DNA of 41,570 nucleotides from Agrilactobacillus fermenti. GTDB lineage: Bacteria > Bacillota > Bacilli > Lactobacillales > Lactobacillaceae. The stretch covers positions 1 to 41,570 of the forward strand of contig NZ_JACGCJ010000024.1 of assembly GCF_021030645.1 (NCBI RefSeq). Reading direction: 5' to 3'. The notes beneath the pieces are model-generated. The model ran no database searches and was not told the DNA's origin. It worked only from the letters and a program-made list of their open reading frames with translations. Each line of letters starts with the position of its first letter. Position 1 is the stretch's first letter. Below are positions 22,806 to 31,414 of the stretch, in pieces. Position numbers and translations under genes: made by a program.

Positions 22806-22857
22806 GATAGTAATTTCACTTATTCCATTAAAGTTTATATTTATGAATCATTTGAAT

Positions 22858-22876
22858 TATAGGGAATCTACCTATA
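22858..22876. promoter_or_regulatory. LysR-type operator candidate
   Basis: TATAGGGAATCTACCTATA: TATAGG/CCTATA with 7 bases between, matching the T-N11-A form of LysR boxes, in the divergent intergenic region. Confidence 0.5.
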
Positions 22877-22909
22877 ACAAATCTATTATATTATCCCATA
22901 AAAATAGTA

Positions 22910-22930
22910 ATTTAACAAAGATTGTTAAAT
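22910..22930. promoter_or_regulatory. Second dyad in the LysR/reductase intergenic region
   Basis: ATTTAACAA-AGA-TTGTTAAAT is a perfect 9-bp inverted repeat 48 bases before the reductase start. It may be a second regulator site. Confidence 0.45.
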
Positions 22931-22978
22931 GATGCACAATTTATTTGAACTTAAAAAATTCTTGAAATGAGGGATATC

Positions 22979-24994
22979 ATGGTTCTAGTTACAAAAGATG
23001 TTCAAAAACGGGATGTATCCAGACTTTTTACGCCCACACATATCGGTAAACTAAAACTTAAAAATCGTACCGTCATGGCACCACTGGGGCTGGTTGGGTA
23101 CAATGATGCTCGGGGTGGCTTTAATAAAAATATTCAAGAACTCTATATTCGCCGTGCTAAGGGTGGCGTGGGCATGATCACTGTTGGTTTAGTTGCAGTG
23201 GACTATCAAGATTTCTTTGATTTGTCCTTGCCTTGTCCACTTTACGATCCGATCGACTTCACCAAAACATCTAAGATTATGCTGGAACAGATTCATAATT
23301 ATGGTACGAAAGCGATTTGTATGATTTCGGCTGGGATGGGTCGCTCAGCGTTTCCAGGTGTTTCAAAACAAATGTGGGCACCGTCTGAACAGGAAAATCG
23401 CTTTGATCCTAAGAAACATCATCGCGCAATGACTAAAGCGGAAATACAGCAAACGATTGAGGACTATGCAAAAGGGGCTCTGATTTGTAAGAAAGCCGGT
23501 TTTGACGGTGTTGAGATTCATGCTGTTCACGAAGGCTATCTATTGGATCAATTTACGATGGCGTTCTTCAATCAACGTCAAGATGAATATGGCGGTAGTT
23601 TAGAGAATCGTCTGCGTTTGCCAATTAAAATTGTGAAAGCCATTAAGGCCAAATGTGGAGCAGACTTCCCGGTTTCATTGCGCTATTCTCTGAAAAGTTT
23701 CATTCGGCACTTGCGTGAAGGTGGTTTACCGGGTGAGCACTTTGTGGAACAGGGGCGAGATATTGAAGAAGGCTTAAAAGTTGCCAAAATCTTCGAAAAT
23801 GCAGGTTATGACATGCTAAATGTCGATGCTGGGACTTATGATGCTTGGTTCTGGAATCATCCACCAATGTATTTTGAAAAGAAGGGTATCTACAATGAAT
23901 TTGGGGCAAAAGTCAAAGCAGCAGTGAATATTCCGGTTGCCGTTGCCGGTCGGATGGATGACCCAGAAGCCATCAATGAAGCTTTTGATGCCAAGATTGA
24001 TCTGGTAGAATTTGGTCGGCCATTGCTGGCTGATCCAGATTTAGTCAATAAAATTAAAGCTGATGATTGGGAAGATGTTCGGCCTTGTATCTCTTGCCAT
24101 GACGGCTGCTTGGATCGACTGGCTAAGGGTCTACCATACTCTTGTACCGTTAACCCGGAAACTGGTCATGAGGCAGAGTATAAATTAACTCAGCCTCTGA
24201 CCAAAAAACGGGTGCTCGTTATTGGTGGTGGCCCAGCAGGTTTAGAAACAGCTTATATTTGTGGGACTCGCGGCCACCAAGTGACGTTATTAGAAGCACA
24301 AGATCATTTGGGCGGGGCGGTGATTCCTGGATCCCAGCCATCGTTTAAGCAAGATGATTATCAATTGTTAGTTTGGTTTGAACGCCAGTTACACAAGATG
24401 ACTAATGTGACGGTCAAATTAAATGCACCAGCGACCAAACGAGACTTTAATGATCCTAATTATGACACAATTGTCGTGGCAACCGGATCAAAACCAATCA
24501 TGGTTGATTTCGGCAGTAAGCAAATGTTAAAAGCTGAAACCGTTTTGATGGCTCCAAATAAGGCTGGCAATCACGTGACCATTATCGGTGGTGGCTTAGT
24601 TGGTTGTGAAACAGCCTTGTGGTTACAGCGCAAAGGTAAACAAGTGACGGTCATTGAGATGTCAGACCAGCTTTGCGGTGGTCCAGAACACACACCATTT
24701 GCCAATTGGGAAATGATTACTGAATTATTACCTTTTGAAGGTGTGACGGTTTTGACCGAAACAAAAGTAGATCATGTTGAAGGGACCACGGTTTTTGCCC
24801 AAGATAAACAAGGCCGTTCAAAGCAGATCAATGGCGATACTGTGATTTGTGCCGTGGGCTACAAAGCCAATGATCCTTTTGTCAATTTATTGCAAACGGC
24901 CGATAAAGAAACTTATCAGATTGGCGACGCCGTTAAACCGGGTAAAATTATGAATGCCATTTGGGACGCGTACTATATTGCCAAAGATATTTGA
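22979..24994 (+). CDS. FAD/FMN/4Fe-4S ene-reductase, 2,4-dienoyl-CoA reductase (OYE) family
   Basis: 671 residues from the ATG at 22979 (TGAGGGA upstream). Residues ~10-350 form an Old Yellow Enzyme TIM barrel (LFTPTHIGKLKLKNRTVMAPLG, HAVHEGYLLDQF, FNQRQDEYGGSLENR). Cys370, Cys373, Cys377 and Cys389 bind a 4Fe-4S cluster (CISCHDGC...C). The C-terminal half has two dinucleotide folds, VLVIGGGPAGLETAY and VTIIGGGLVGCETAL. This is the layout of FadH, enoate reductase and BaiCD-type enzymes, which reduce activated C=C bonds with NAD(P)H. The substrate is unknown; the LysR neighbour probably senses it. Monocistronic. Confidence 0.87.
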   Translation: MVLVTKDVQKRDVSRLFTPTHIGKLKLKNRTVMAPLGLVGYNDARGGFNKNIQELYIRRAKGGVGMITVGLVAVDYQDFFDLSLPCPLYDPIDFTKTSKIMLEQIHNYGTKAICMISAGMGRSAFPGVSKQMWAPSEQENRFDPKKHHRAMTKAEIQQTIEDYAKGALICKKAGFDGVEIHAVHEGYLLDQFTMAFFNQRQDEYGGSLENRLRLPIKIVKAIKAKCGADFPVSLRYSLKSFIRHLREGGLPGEHFVEQGRDIEEGLKVAKIFENAGYDMLNVDAGTYDAWFWNHPPMYFEKKGIYNEFGAKVKAAVNIPVAVAGRMDDPEAINEAFDAKIDLVEFGRPLLADPDLVNKIKADDWEDVRPCISCHDGCLDRLAKGLPYSCTVNPETGHEAEYKLTQPLTKKRVLVIGGGPAGLETAYICGTRGHQVTLLEAQDHLGGAVIPGSQPSFKQDDYQLLVWFERQLHKMTNVTVKLNAPATKRDFNDPNYDTIVVATGSKPIMVDFGSKQMLKAETVLMAPNKAGNHVTIIGGGLVGCETALWLQRKGKQVTVIEMSDQLCGGPEHTPFANWEMITELLPFEGVTVLTETKVDHVEGTTVFAQDKQGRSKQINGDTVICAVGYKANDPFVNLLQTADKETYQIGDAVKPGKIMNAIWDAYYIAKDI

Positions 24995-25065
24995 GAAAGA
25001 ATATTTTATTTAGAGTAGCTTAATCTGCTAGAATGAAAGTAATTAATCATTTTAGGAGATAAGCC

Positions 25066-25569
25066 ATGCGAAATTTATACATTAAGCAAAAAATTATCAG
25101 CTTAGGCGAAAAGTTTACAGTCGTGGATGAACAACAGCAGCCGGTTTACCGAGTAGAAGGTAGTTTTTTAAAAATACCTAAACGGTTCAAAATTTTAGAT
25201 AACAATGGTAATCAGGTTGGACTGATCACTAAAAAGGTAATTTCGGTATTACCCAAGTTTTTTGTAGAAGTAAAAGATCGACCTGAAGTTGTGACGATTA
25301 CCAAAAAACTGACTTTATTGCGAGCCAAGTACCAGATCGAGGCTAAGGGGTTGGCGGTTCAAGGCAACTGGTGGGACATGGATTTTGAAGTGAGACAAGG
25401 CCGCAATTTAATTGCTGCGATCCATAAGAAGTGGATCTCTTGGGGCGATACCTATGAATTACAAATCACGGATGAAAGTTATGAGCAGCTGATTGTTTCG
25501 CTAGTGATTGCCATTGATCGTGTCAAGGCTGATGAAAGCGGCTCAGCTAATTCCAATGCCAATAGTTGA
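25066..25569 (+). CDS. LURP-one-related (YxjI family) protein
   Basis: 167 residues, a soluble tubby-like beta-barrel family. It starts MRNLYIKQKIISLGEKFTVVDEQ with IPKRFKILDNNGNQVG, typical of LURP-one-related proteins. The function in bacteria is not known. The C-terminal tail is Ser/Asn-rich (GSANSNANS). AGGAG stands 8 bases before the ATG. It is convergent with kptA, 19 bases apart. Confidence 0.82.
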   Translation: MRNLYIKQKIISLGEKFTVVDEQQQPVYRVEGSFLKIPKRFKILDNNGNQVGLITKKVISVLPKFFVEVKDRPEVVTITKKLTLLRAKYQIEAKGLAVQGNWWDMDFEVRQGRNLIAAIHKKWISWGDTYELQITDESYEQLIVSLVIAIDRVKADESGSANSNANS

Positions 25570-25588
25570 TAGCCGGTTTTTAGCAAAC

Positions 25589-26140
25589 TTAATGATGAAT
25601 AAATTGTGGTGCAATGTATTTCACAAGCCAAATACCACTCTTAGTTGGATAGAAAAGAACGCCCTGTTCAGCCGCTTGTTGGGCCATAATCTTTAGGACA
25701 ACGGGTTGGGGATCGTGGCGTACACCTACTTGTTCAGCTATTTGAATATTACTGGAAAGATGGACGAAATCGCGGTCCATCTTTTTAATACCCTCTATTA
25801 AAATAGACTTTGCGGCAACGCGCGAGGTGCCATGGAATAAAATTTTTGGGGGTGTTTGCGGCAAGGAGAGTGGTTTGACCGGGATGCTATGGCCATAAAG
25901 GGCACGAATCGTTTCGCCTTGATCGGAGAGTTCGATGGCATAACGCTGCTTATCGCTACTGGTAATGATTTTTTCGATGACTTGGCGATTGAGGGGTGTC
26001 TGGTAGTGCTGATTGAATTTTGCGATAAACGTCGACAGATCAATTCGGCCATAGCTGTCTAATTGTAGACCAATTCTTTCAGGATGATGGCGCAAAATGA
26101 AAGACATGCGTTTACTGAGTTTAGTCAAATTTTTATCCAT
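25589..26140 (-). CDS. kptA: RNA 2'-phosphotransferase (KptA/Tpt1)
   Basis: 183 residues. The family transfers a 2'-phosphate from an RNA splice junction to NAD+. Conserved elements: SKRMSFILRHHPE (Arg17, His18), YGHS (near 82), LFHGTS (near 103) and FVHLSS with VLKI later. The core Arg-His-Arg/Arg set appears present. Bacteria lack the tRNA splicing that makes the substrate, so its cellular role is unclear. It is the last gene of a minus-strand group with two membrane-protein genes upstream. Confidence 0.87.
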   Translation of the reverse strand: MDKNLTKLSKRMSFILRHHPERIGLQLDSYGRIDLSTFIAKFNQHYQTPLNRQVIEKIITSSDKQRYAIELSDQGETIRALYGHSIPVKPLSLPQTPPKILFHGTSRVAAKSILIEGIKKMDRDFVHLSSNIQIAEQVGVRHDPQPVVLKIMAQQAAEQGVLFYPTKSGIWLVKYIAPQFIHH

Positions 26141-26141
26141 A

Positions 26142-26360
26142 TTAGTCAGCCTTCTTGGGTTTGATGATCTGTTTCAAAAAGCGCTTGTCAGCGTTGAAGA
26201 TAATATCTAAACTATACCCTAAAAGGCCTAATAGAAATAAGAGCAGGCCAGCGTGTTTAGCTGTGAATTCAGTATTGAGTGCATCTAGGAGGCCAATGCC
26301 AAAAATCATCGGAATACTAATATATAACAAACCTAAAATAAGACGCCAAAGTTTTTTCAT
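26142..26360 (-). CDS. Small two-helix membrane protein
   Basis: 72 residues with two membrane helices (about 7-25 and 37-55) and a basic tail ending KPKKAD. AAGGA is upstream of the ATG at 26360. One base separates it from kptA, and 17 bases from the TPM gene upstream, so the three are likely co-transcribed. Function unknown. Confidence 0.65.
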   Translation of the reverse strand: MKKLWRLILGLLYISIPMIFGIGLLDALNTEFTAKHAGLLLFLLGLLGYSLDIIFNADKRFLKQIIKPKKAD

Positions 26361-26377
26361 TTTTATCGCTGTCCTTT

Positions 26378-27166
26378 TTAATCCTGAGAGTCATTTTGTA
26401 AATAGCCCCACATATAGCCTTCCTCAAAGCCGCCGCCAGTATTGTTCGTATGATGGCGCTGGTAAGGTGGCTTGGGATGGCGTAAACGATGTAATAAATA
26501 GAGCCAAATAAGCCATACGAGAATGAAACCAAAAACATAATGACCGACAAGACGCCAAGTCAAACGATTGGTGTAATGGTGCTGAATATGATGATCCTGG
26601 ATAAAAGCGGTGTAGTGGTTGAAATACCGCATCACGTTATTACCAGTAATTAGAAAAGATACTAAATTGGCACGATAAATAGTCTGCTGAAAATCTGTGA
26701 TAAAATCATCGCCATAATTAGGCGGGATAAAAGCAATGCGCTGGCCGCCATTATAAGGATAGACCAATACCATGGCAATATGGTCGTATTGCTGCTCTAG
26801 GGCAGCATAAGTTGCGGTTGTATTGGTCTGATTTGTAGGATCGGCAGCACGTAAATTCTGGGCAGTTGCGTGGTCAATGGCGTACTTGCGATAACGTTCC
26901 AAATTGTCAGCCTTCATGAGTTTGTTATCACCCTTACGAACTGCAAGATAATTTGGGAAACGTTGAATGGTATATACCCAAATGCGATAGTCTGTGCCGG
27001 CGTTACGGAATGCTTGATTTTGTTGCTGAATGGCTTTGATTTGGGCTGAAGAGAGCAGGTTTAGGTTATCTTGGACTTCGGCAGCATTGGCGTGGGTAGG
27101 CGACATATATAGGTAGTAGGCCAGGCATGATAATAAAGCCAAGATCAGCAATTTTAAATGCTTCAT
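26378..27166 (-). CDS. Secreted, membrane-anchored TPM-domain protein
   Basis: 262 residues. A signal peptide covers ~1-28 (LLILALLSCLAYYLYMSPTHANA). A TPM-like extracellular domain runs to ~180 (LSSAQIKAIQQQNQAFRNAGTDYRIWVYTI). A membrane helix lies at about 205-228 (FGFILVWLIWLYLL), followed by a cytoplasmic tail with GGGFEEGYMWGY. TPM proteins are membrane-tethered and have poorly known roles in envelope or protein quality control. First gene of the kptA group. Confidence 0.72.
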   Translation of the reverse strand: MKHLKLLILALLSCLAYYLYMSPTHANAAEVQDNLNLLSSAQIKAIQQQNQAFRNAGTDYRIWVYTIQRFPNYLAVRKGDNKLMKADNLERYRKYAIDHATAQNLRAADPTNQTNTTATYAALEQQYDHIAMVLVYPYNGGQRIAFIPPNYGDDFITDFQQTIYRANLVSFLITGNNVMRYFNHYTAFIQDHHIQHHYTNRLTWRLVGHYVFGFILVWLIWLYLLHRLRHPKPPYQRHHTNNTGGGFEEGYMWGYLQNDSQD

Positions 27167-27266
27167 TAGTTGATTCTCCTATTTGTGGCTTATGGATCGA
27201 ATTTGAACCAGAATAAATTCAACGCAGTAATCGGTATTTTTTAGGACATCTTTTCCCCGGAAAGCG

Positions 27267-27275
27267 TGCTATAAT
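27267..27275 (+). promoter_or_regulatory. Extended -10 promoter of the DUF2314-like gene
   Basis: TGCTATAAT is an exact extended -10, 37 bases before the ATG at 27313, with only a weak -35. Confidence 0.55.
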
Positions 27276-27312
27276 AAATGTGAAACCGGATACAATTCAA
27301 GGAGGCAGTGTC

Positions 27313-27621
27313 ATGGCTTATACACTATTAAATCGTACCACTTTAGAAAAAGCAGATCATCCTTCTGAGCTTCAGTTAGCAACCATTGACGATAAAATGA
27401 CCATGGTTAAACTGGGCTTTAAGGCAGCAGATGGGTCTTTGGAACGTATGTGGGTCAAAGTCGAAGCCATTAATGGCGACCAGTATCGTGGTAAATTGAT
27501 CAACATTCCAGATCGTATTGAAGGGTTGAGCGAAGGCGATGAATTGAATTTTACTAAGGATAATATTATTGCCATTAACAACCCTCAGATCACTTATGAA
27601 TGTAAATGTGCTGATGCTTAG
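27313..27621 (+). CDS. DUF2314-like protein
   Basis: 102 residues from the ATG at 27313 (AAGGAGG 7 bases upstream). The segment MWVKVEAINGDQYRGKLINIPDRIEGLSEGDELNF is characteristic of DUF2314 proteins. Soluble and acidic, it ends with a CKC motif (YECKCADA). Function unknown. Monocistronic, with a hairpin downstream. Confidence 0.75.
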   Translation: MAYTLLNRTTLEKADHPSELQLATIDDKMTMVKLGFKAADGSLERMWVKVEAINGDQYRGKLINIPDRIEGLSEGDELNFTKDNIIAINNPQITYECKCADA

Positions 27622-27660
27622 ATTATGAGTTAAGTAAAAAATAGAGAATATTGCTAATAT

Positions 27661-27707
27661 AAAGTACCCCCTAATTGCTAGATAATCTAACAATTAAGGG
27701 GTACTTT
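27661..27707. terminator. Convergent terminator hairpin
   Basis: AAAGTACCCC-CT-AATTG pairs with CAATT-AA-GGGGTACTTT. It lies between the convergent genes ending at 27621 and 27728. T tracts are short. Confidence 0.6.
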
Positions 27708-27727
27708 ATGTTGCTTCAGTTTTATTA

Positions 27728-28621
27728 TCAAAAATTACTAAAAATCCTTTGCCAATCACTGTTGTTGATGACATTTTCAATGGCTTTGATAATTGTATCT
27801 ATAATTGAAGCGCCAACGATTGATGAAATAATCATGACGACAATCCCTAAAATGACGCTTCCAAGGAAATAGGCATAGATCTTGTCTAAAGTATTGGTTG
27901 CTTGGGCACTAAAAATACTAGCTGCAAAAGCAACACTTGTGAAGAATGAGCCGACACTGCCAATTAAGATAAACAAAACAAGATTGGTCATAGAAATGCC
28001 CATGAGACTAAACAATAATAATAAAGCCATTGCAAAGACATTAAGGTTAGAATAATGCGCAAAGCGTGTTGTGAACTGTAAATAAGAGAAACGCCGGTCT
28101 CCAAGTAAGACATGAGTACTTAAGTAAGCTACTGAGAATTGGGCCATATAAATTAATAAAGTAAAAATGAATATGCGAAGATAGAATGTGAAACCTAAGT
28201 TAGCTTGCATCATAAAAGCTCTGAAGGCCTCAGAAGATTGACTATGTAAAGTTGTCACAATTGAGAGGGTGGCTAATAGGGCGGCAATCATAAAAGAAAC
28301 AAAACCAAAATAGCGATGATAAGTTGTTTTGATGGTAAAAGGATGTTTCAAACTAGCCAGCAGAAATTGCCAATAGTTGCGCGCATATTGCTTGGTTGCT
28401 TCTACATTGGCATTGGGTTGAGGTGCCGGTGTTGGTGGTACGGTTACTTTTGAATTGTCAGTTTGTGTATGTATTTCGGACTTCGTTACAGTCTGGTTAG
28501 CAGCTGCGGGCTTTGAGGTGGTTGTTGGCACCACTTCACGAACATCTTGACCACAATGGGTACAAAATTTTGTATTTTCAGCTAGTTGCGTCCCACAATT
28601 TGGACAAATTTTTATCATCAT
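27728..28621 (-). CDS. Zinc-ribbon, YIP1-like membrane protein
   Basis: 297 residues from the ATG at 28621 (GGGGGAA upstream). An N-terminal zinc ribbon (Cys6, Cys9, Cys20, Cys23: CPNCG..CTHCG) is followed by a Thr/Pro/Ala-rich linker (~25-75). Then come about five or six membrane helices in a YIP1-like arrangement. The same zinc-ribbon-plus-membrane plan recurs in the protein at 29693. Function unknown; probably an envelope regulator. Confidence 0.75.
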   Translation of the reverse strand: MMIKICPNCGTQLAENTKFCTHCGQDVREVVPTTTSKPAAANQTVTKSEIHTQTDNSKVTVPPTPAPQPNANVEATKQYARNYWQFLLASLKHPFTIKTTYHRYFGFVSFMIAALLATLSIVTTLHSQSSEAFRAFMMQANLGFTFYLRIFIFTLLIYMAQFSVAYLSTHVLLGDRRFSYLQFTTRFAHYSNLNVFAMALLLLFSLMGISMTNLVLFILIGSVGSFFTSVAFAASIFSAQATNTLDKIYAYFLGSVILGIVVMIISSIVGASIIDTIIKAIENVINNSDWQRIFSNF

Positions 28622-28713
28622 AGTTTCCCCCAAAATAAAAAATATCATTGTGATTATCATAGCACAAATATAAATGTAAAGCTTAGCGTAAAAGACGGTT
28701 CAATGACCGCTTG

Positions 28714-28766
28714 CCAATACAATCATGACAATCACGGCTGCTGTCTTTTGCTGCCGTGCTTATTGG
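28714..28766. other. Nested hairpin in the divergent gap
   Basis: CCAATA/TATTGG (28714-28719/28761-28766) encloses CACGGC-T-GC/GC-T-GCCGTG (28733-28741/28750-28758). No T run follows. It lies between the zinc-ribbon gene and the SGNH lipoprotein gene and may be a 5' leader structure of the latter. Confidence 0.4.
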
Positions 28767-28804
28767 TATAGAATAAAGCATATCAATCAAAAAATTTACG
28801 TCAA

Positions 28805-29662
28805 TTGGGAGGGATTGATCTGAAAGGGATAGGGCTTTATCTTAGAAGATATTTATTATTAATATTTGGGGTTACAAGCATTATTTTGTTGTTGGTTGCT
28901 TGTCAGAAAACAGCCTCGGAATCCAGTCATAACCATGAATCTTCCAGTCAAGTACGGCACCAATCAGCGGTAAAAACACCGACTAAGCAGAGGCGACACA
29001 CAGCTGGTAACCAAAAAAATTCAAATACGATTATTTCAAAGTTAAAACGGCAAACAAAAACACAATTAAAATACGTTGCCTTTGGTGATTCTTTGACGGT
29101 GGGGCTGTTCGCCGATACCGAGCCACAGGATTTTGCACATCAGTTTGCGAATCAGCTGCAAAAAGAAACAGGGAAAACGATCCAGTTGACCAAAGTAGCT
29201 CAAGTTGGAAAAACGGTGGCTAATTTAGCTTTGCCGCAAGTTCGGAGTGTGATAGCGCAGCAGCCAGATGTGGTCACGATAGAGTTTGGCACAAATGACG
29301 CTGTGGGCGGTACAGATGCAGCAACATTGGATCGTTTTCGAGCAGATCTCACAGCTGTGGTTGAGCAATTACAGCAAGGCACACAAGCACAATTGATTTT
29401 AATGACCACTTGGTCTCCGGCAAACGGCCCTTATGTGGCCAATGATCAAGCATTTGATACACAGATCAAAGCTGTGGCTGCAACACATCATGTGCCAGTG
29501 GTCGATATGCACCAAATTTGGGGGACTGACACTTCTGTGACTGGCCCTAGTGGTAAGCGTATTCCTGATTTTGCACAATGGGGGCCACGGGATAATTTCC
29601 ATCCTAACCAAACGGGACATGATTTGATTGCACGACAACTCGCACAAATCATACAACAATAA
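28805..29662 (+). CDS. SGNH/GDSL hydrolase, lipoprotein
   Basis: About 280 residues. A lipoprotein signal has the lipobox LLVAC (Cys33 counted from TTG 28805). A Ser/His/Gln-rich spacer leads to the hydrolase domain: Ser96 in FGDSLTVG, the GTND motif (FGTNDA) and the final NFHPNQTGH with the catalytic Asp/His. It is a surface esterase or acetylhydrolase. The start is unclear: TTG 28805 lacks a ribosome site, while a CTG at 28820 has GGGAGGGA at the right distance. No in-frame ATG lies before the signal peptide. Confidence 0.83.
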   Translation: MGGIDLKGIGLYLRRYLLLIFGVTSIILLLVACQKTASESSHNHESSSQVRHQSAVKTPTKQRRHTAGNQKNSNTIISKLKRQTKTQLKYVAFGDSLTVGLFADTEPQDFAHQFANQLQKETGKTIQLTKVAQVGKTVANLALPQVRSVIAQQPDVVTIEFGTNDAVGGTDAATLDRFRADLTAVVEQLQQGTQAQLILMTTWSPANGPYVANDQAFDTQIKAVAATHHVPVVDMHQIWGTDTSVTGPSGKRIPDFAQWGPRDNFHPNQTGHDLIARQLAQIIQQ

Positions 29663-29692
29663 ATTTCTAATGAATCTTTGGAGGCATAATTT

Positions 29693-30943
29693 ATGAACGC
29701 AGCACGGCAGTATTGTCCTAATTGCGGGGCAAAAATTAGTTCAGATGATCAGTTTTGTCCAAACTGTGGCTTTGATTTAACCACTTTAGACCAGACCGAG
29801 CAAAGTCAGACAGCTCAAGATACGCTAAAGAAAAACGATCAATTATCGGATACTACCAATATCATTCATTCAGAGAATAAGCAAAACGCTGATGAAACGA
29901 TGCCTACGAATGCGCTTAAACCTAAGCAGCATAAAAAATGGCCTTGGCTGACTGGGTTAGTTGTGTTACTACTTTTAGGCGGCCTTTACTTATTTGGTAA
30001 CTGGTATTTTAGCAAAGCGCGACAACAAGCTAATATCATGACTGCCTTAAATAATGATCAAAGAAGTGCGCTGGCGCACTTAAGTTTAGATACGAATTAC
30101 CAACCGTTGTCACAGACTGAGTTGAAGCCTTTAACAGACTTTATACAGGCTCATCCAGCTGAGCGCAGTCAATTGGTCGCTCAATTAAGTGATCAAAAGC
30201 AAGTCCCTAACTTTAATATTCAGGCGAAAGGACGACAATTTTTATTTTATCCGAAGTACTATTTAATTATTAAACGAATACCTTTAACACTCAAAACAAA
30301 TTTAAAACAGCCAACCTTTTATTTGAACCAAATAAAAGTCTCTGCTTCCGGAAACACAAATTATCAATTTGATCCTGTGCTTCCAGGTACTTATCAACTG
30401 AAATTAAGCGGCAAAGTTAACGGCAAGTCAGTGCAACGGACACTTGATGTGATTGCTTTTGATCAAGCTAATATTATGAAAAAGATACAATTTAAAACCA
30501 AGGTACATAAGGCAATTGCTTCGGGAAATAAAATAGATTCTGCAGCAAAATCTACGGATCAGCAAGCTAGCTCAGATGATTCTGATACGGAAAACCAGAG
30601 CGATGCGCAATCTCAAACAGATAAGCATACAAGTACGCACAAAACGGACCAAGATTATCCTAGTGATTCGACTCGCCGAAATGATAACTCAAGTACGACT
30701 GGTTTAATTGGAACTTGGCATTCAGGTGATTCTGAATTTACATTTAATGATGATGGCACCTATGAAAGTTATAGTAATGGTCAGAACAGTAATGGGGATT
30801 ATCGTGTGGTCTATCGCGACGATGATACGTTAAATATCCAATTCTCAACCGATGACTGGGCTACTAGTACCACAGAACCATTTGTTTTTGCCAATGGACA
30901 TTTAATTGAAACGAAGCTAAAAATCGATTGGACGCAGTCTTAA
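29693..30943 (+). CDS. Double zinc-ribbon membrane protein (TcaA-like)
   Basis: 416 residues. An N-terminal zinc ribbon (Cys8, Cys11, Cys22, Cys25), a charged linker, one membrane helix (~84-103: WLTGLVVLLLLGGLYLFGNWYF), then an extracellular part. The first extracellular half looks like TcaA domains (LKTNLKQPTFYLN...). A Ser/Asp/Thr-rich stretch (~270-330) leads to a small beta-domain (LIGTWHSGDSEFTFNDDGTYES). GGAGG precedes the ATG. It starts 30 bases after the lipoprotein gene and is probably co-transcribed. An envelope-stress role is inferred from TcaA only. Confidence 0.75.
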   Translation: MNAARQYCPNCGAKISSDDQFCPNCGFDLTTLDQTEQSQTAQDTLKKNDQLSDTTNIIHSENKQNADETMPTNALKPKQHKKWPWLTGLVVLLLLGGLYLFGNWYFSKARQQANIMTALNNDQRSALAHLSLDTNYQPLSQTELKPLTDFIQAHPAERSQLVAQLSDQKQVPNFNIQAKGRQFLFYPKYYLIIKRIPLTLKTNLKQPTFYLNQIKVSASGNTNYQFDPVLPGTYQLKLSGKVNGKSVQRTLDVIAFDQANIMKKIQFKTKVHKAIASGNKIDSAAKSTDQQASSDDSDTENQSDAQSQTDKHTSTHKTDQDYPSDSTRRNDNSSTTGLIGTWHSGDSEFTFNDDGTYESYSNGQNSNGDYRVVYRDDDTLNIQFSTDDWATSTTEPFVFANGHLIETKLKIDWTQS

Positions 30944-30990
30944 AATAAAAACACGATTTTTTTGGAATATAATAACAGATTATTTTCTAA

Positions 30991-31067
30991 AAAATTGCTG
31001 AGAACTAGTTCACTTATAAAACCGTCAAAATTGGTGGTTTTGTGGCTAAAACTCAGCAATTTTTTTG
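30991..31067 (+). terminator. Terminator after the zinc-ribbon gene
   Basis: AAAATTGCTGAG (30991-31002) pairs with CTCAGCAATTTT (31052-31063) and a T run follows. An inner stem AAAACC/GGTTTT fills the loop. The rest of the 295-base gap to 31238 shows no other clear feature. Confidence 0.75.
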
Positions 31068-31238
31068 ATAAAAAAACAGTGTGATTTCACTTTTTGATTG
31101 ATTTAGGCTTAATTTGTCAATCTATTAATTATCTGAGAGGGTATTTCAAAATAATGAAAACGAATACAAATTCATCAGTTGCTTTTCATAAGTTTCACTT
31201 AAAATGTAGTTGTCATCAGATATTTAGGGAGTGAGTTT

Positions 31239-31400
31239 ATGGATATTATTATCATGATTATTGTCACTGTGATGTTTTTACGCATGATCATTCGAGGCAA
31301 AGTTGACCGGAAAGATTTCGCAATGTGGGTAGCTGTTTGCATTCTATCGGTTATTTTGTTCAAGTTACATGCGACCAGCGCATTGCAACTTAATTTGTAG
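31239..31400 (+). CDS. 53-residue membrane protein before dsbB
   Basis: ATG at 31239 with AGGGAG 7 bases upstream. Two membrane helices (MDIIIMIIVTVMFLRMIIRG and MWVAVCILSVILFKLH) are separated by KVDRKD. It ends 14 bases before the DsbB-like gene, so the two are likely one operon. The single Cys lies within helix 2. No family recognised. Confidence 0.6.
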   Translation: MDIIIMIIVTVMFLRMIIRGKVDRKDFAMWVAVCILSVILFKLHATSALQLNL

Positions 31401-31414
31401 AGGAGGTATTTAGC

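Noticed and set aside
31154-31234. 26-residue ORF overlapping the start of the 53-aa membrane protein
   Set aside because: The start is only moderately placed after AGAGGG and the product (MKTNTNSSVAFHKF...) has no recognisable feature; too little to support a gene.
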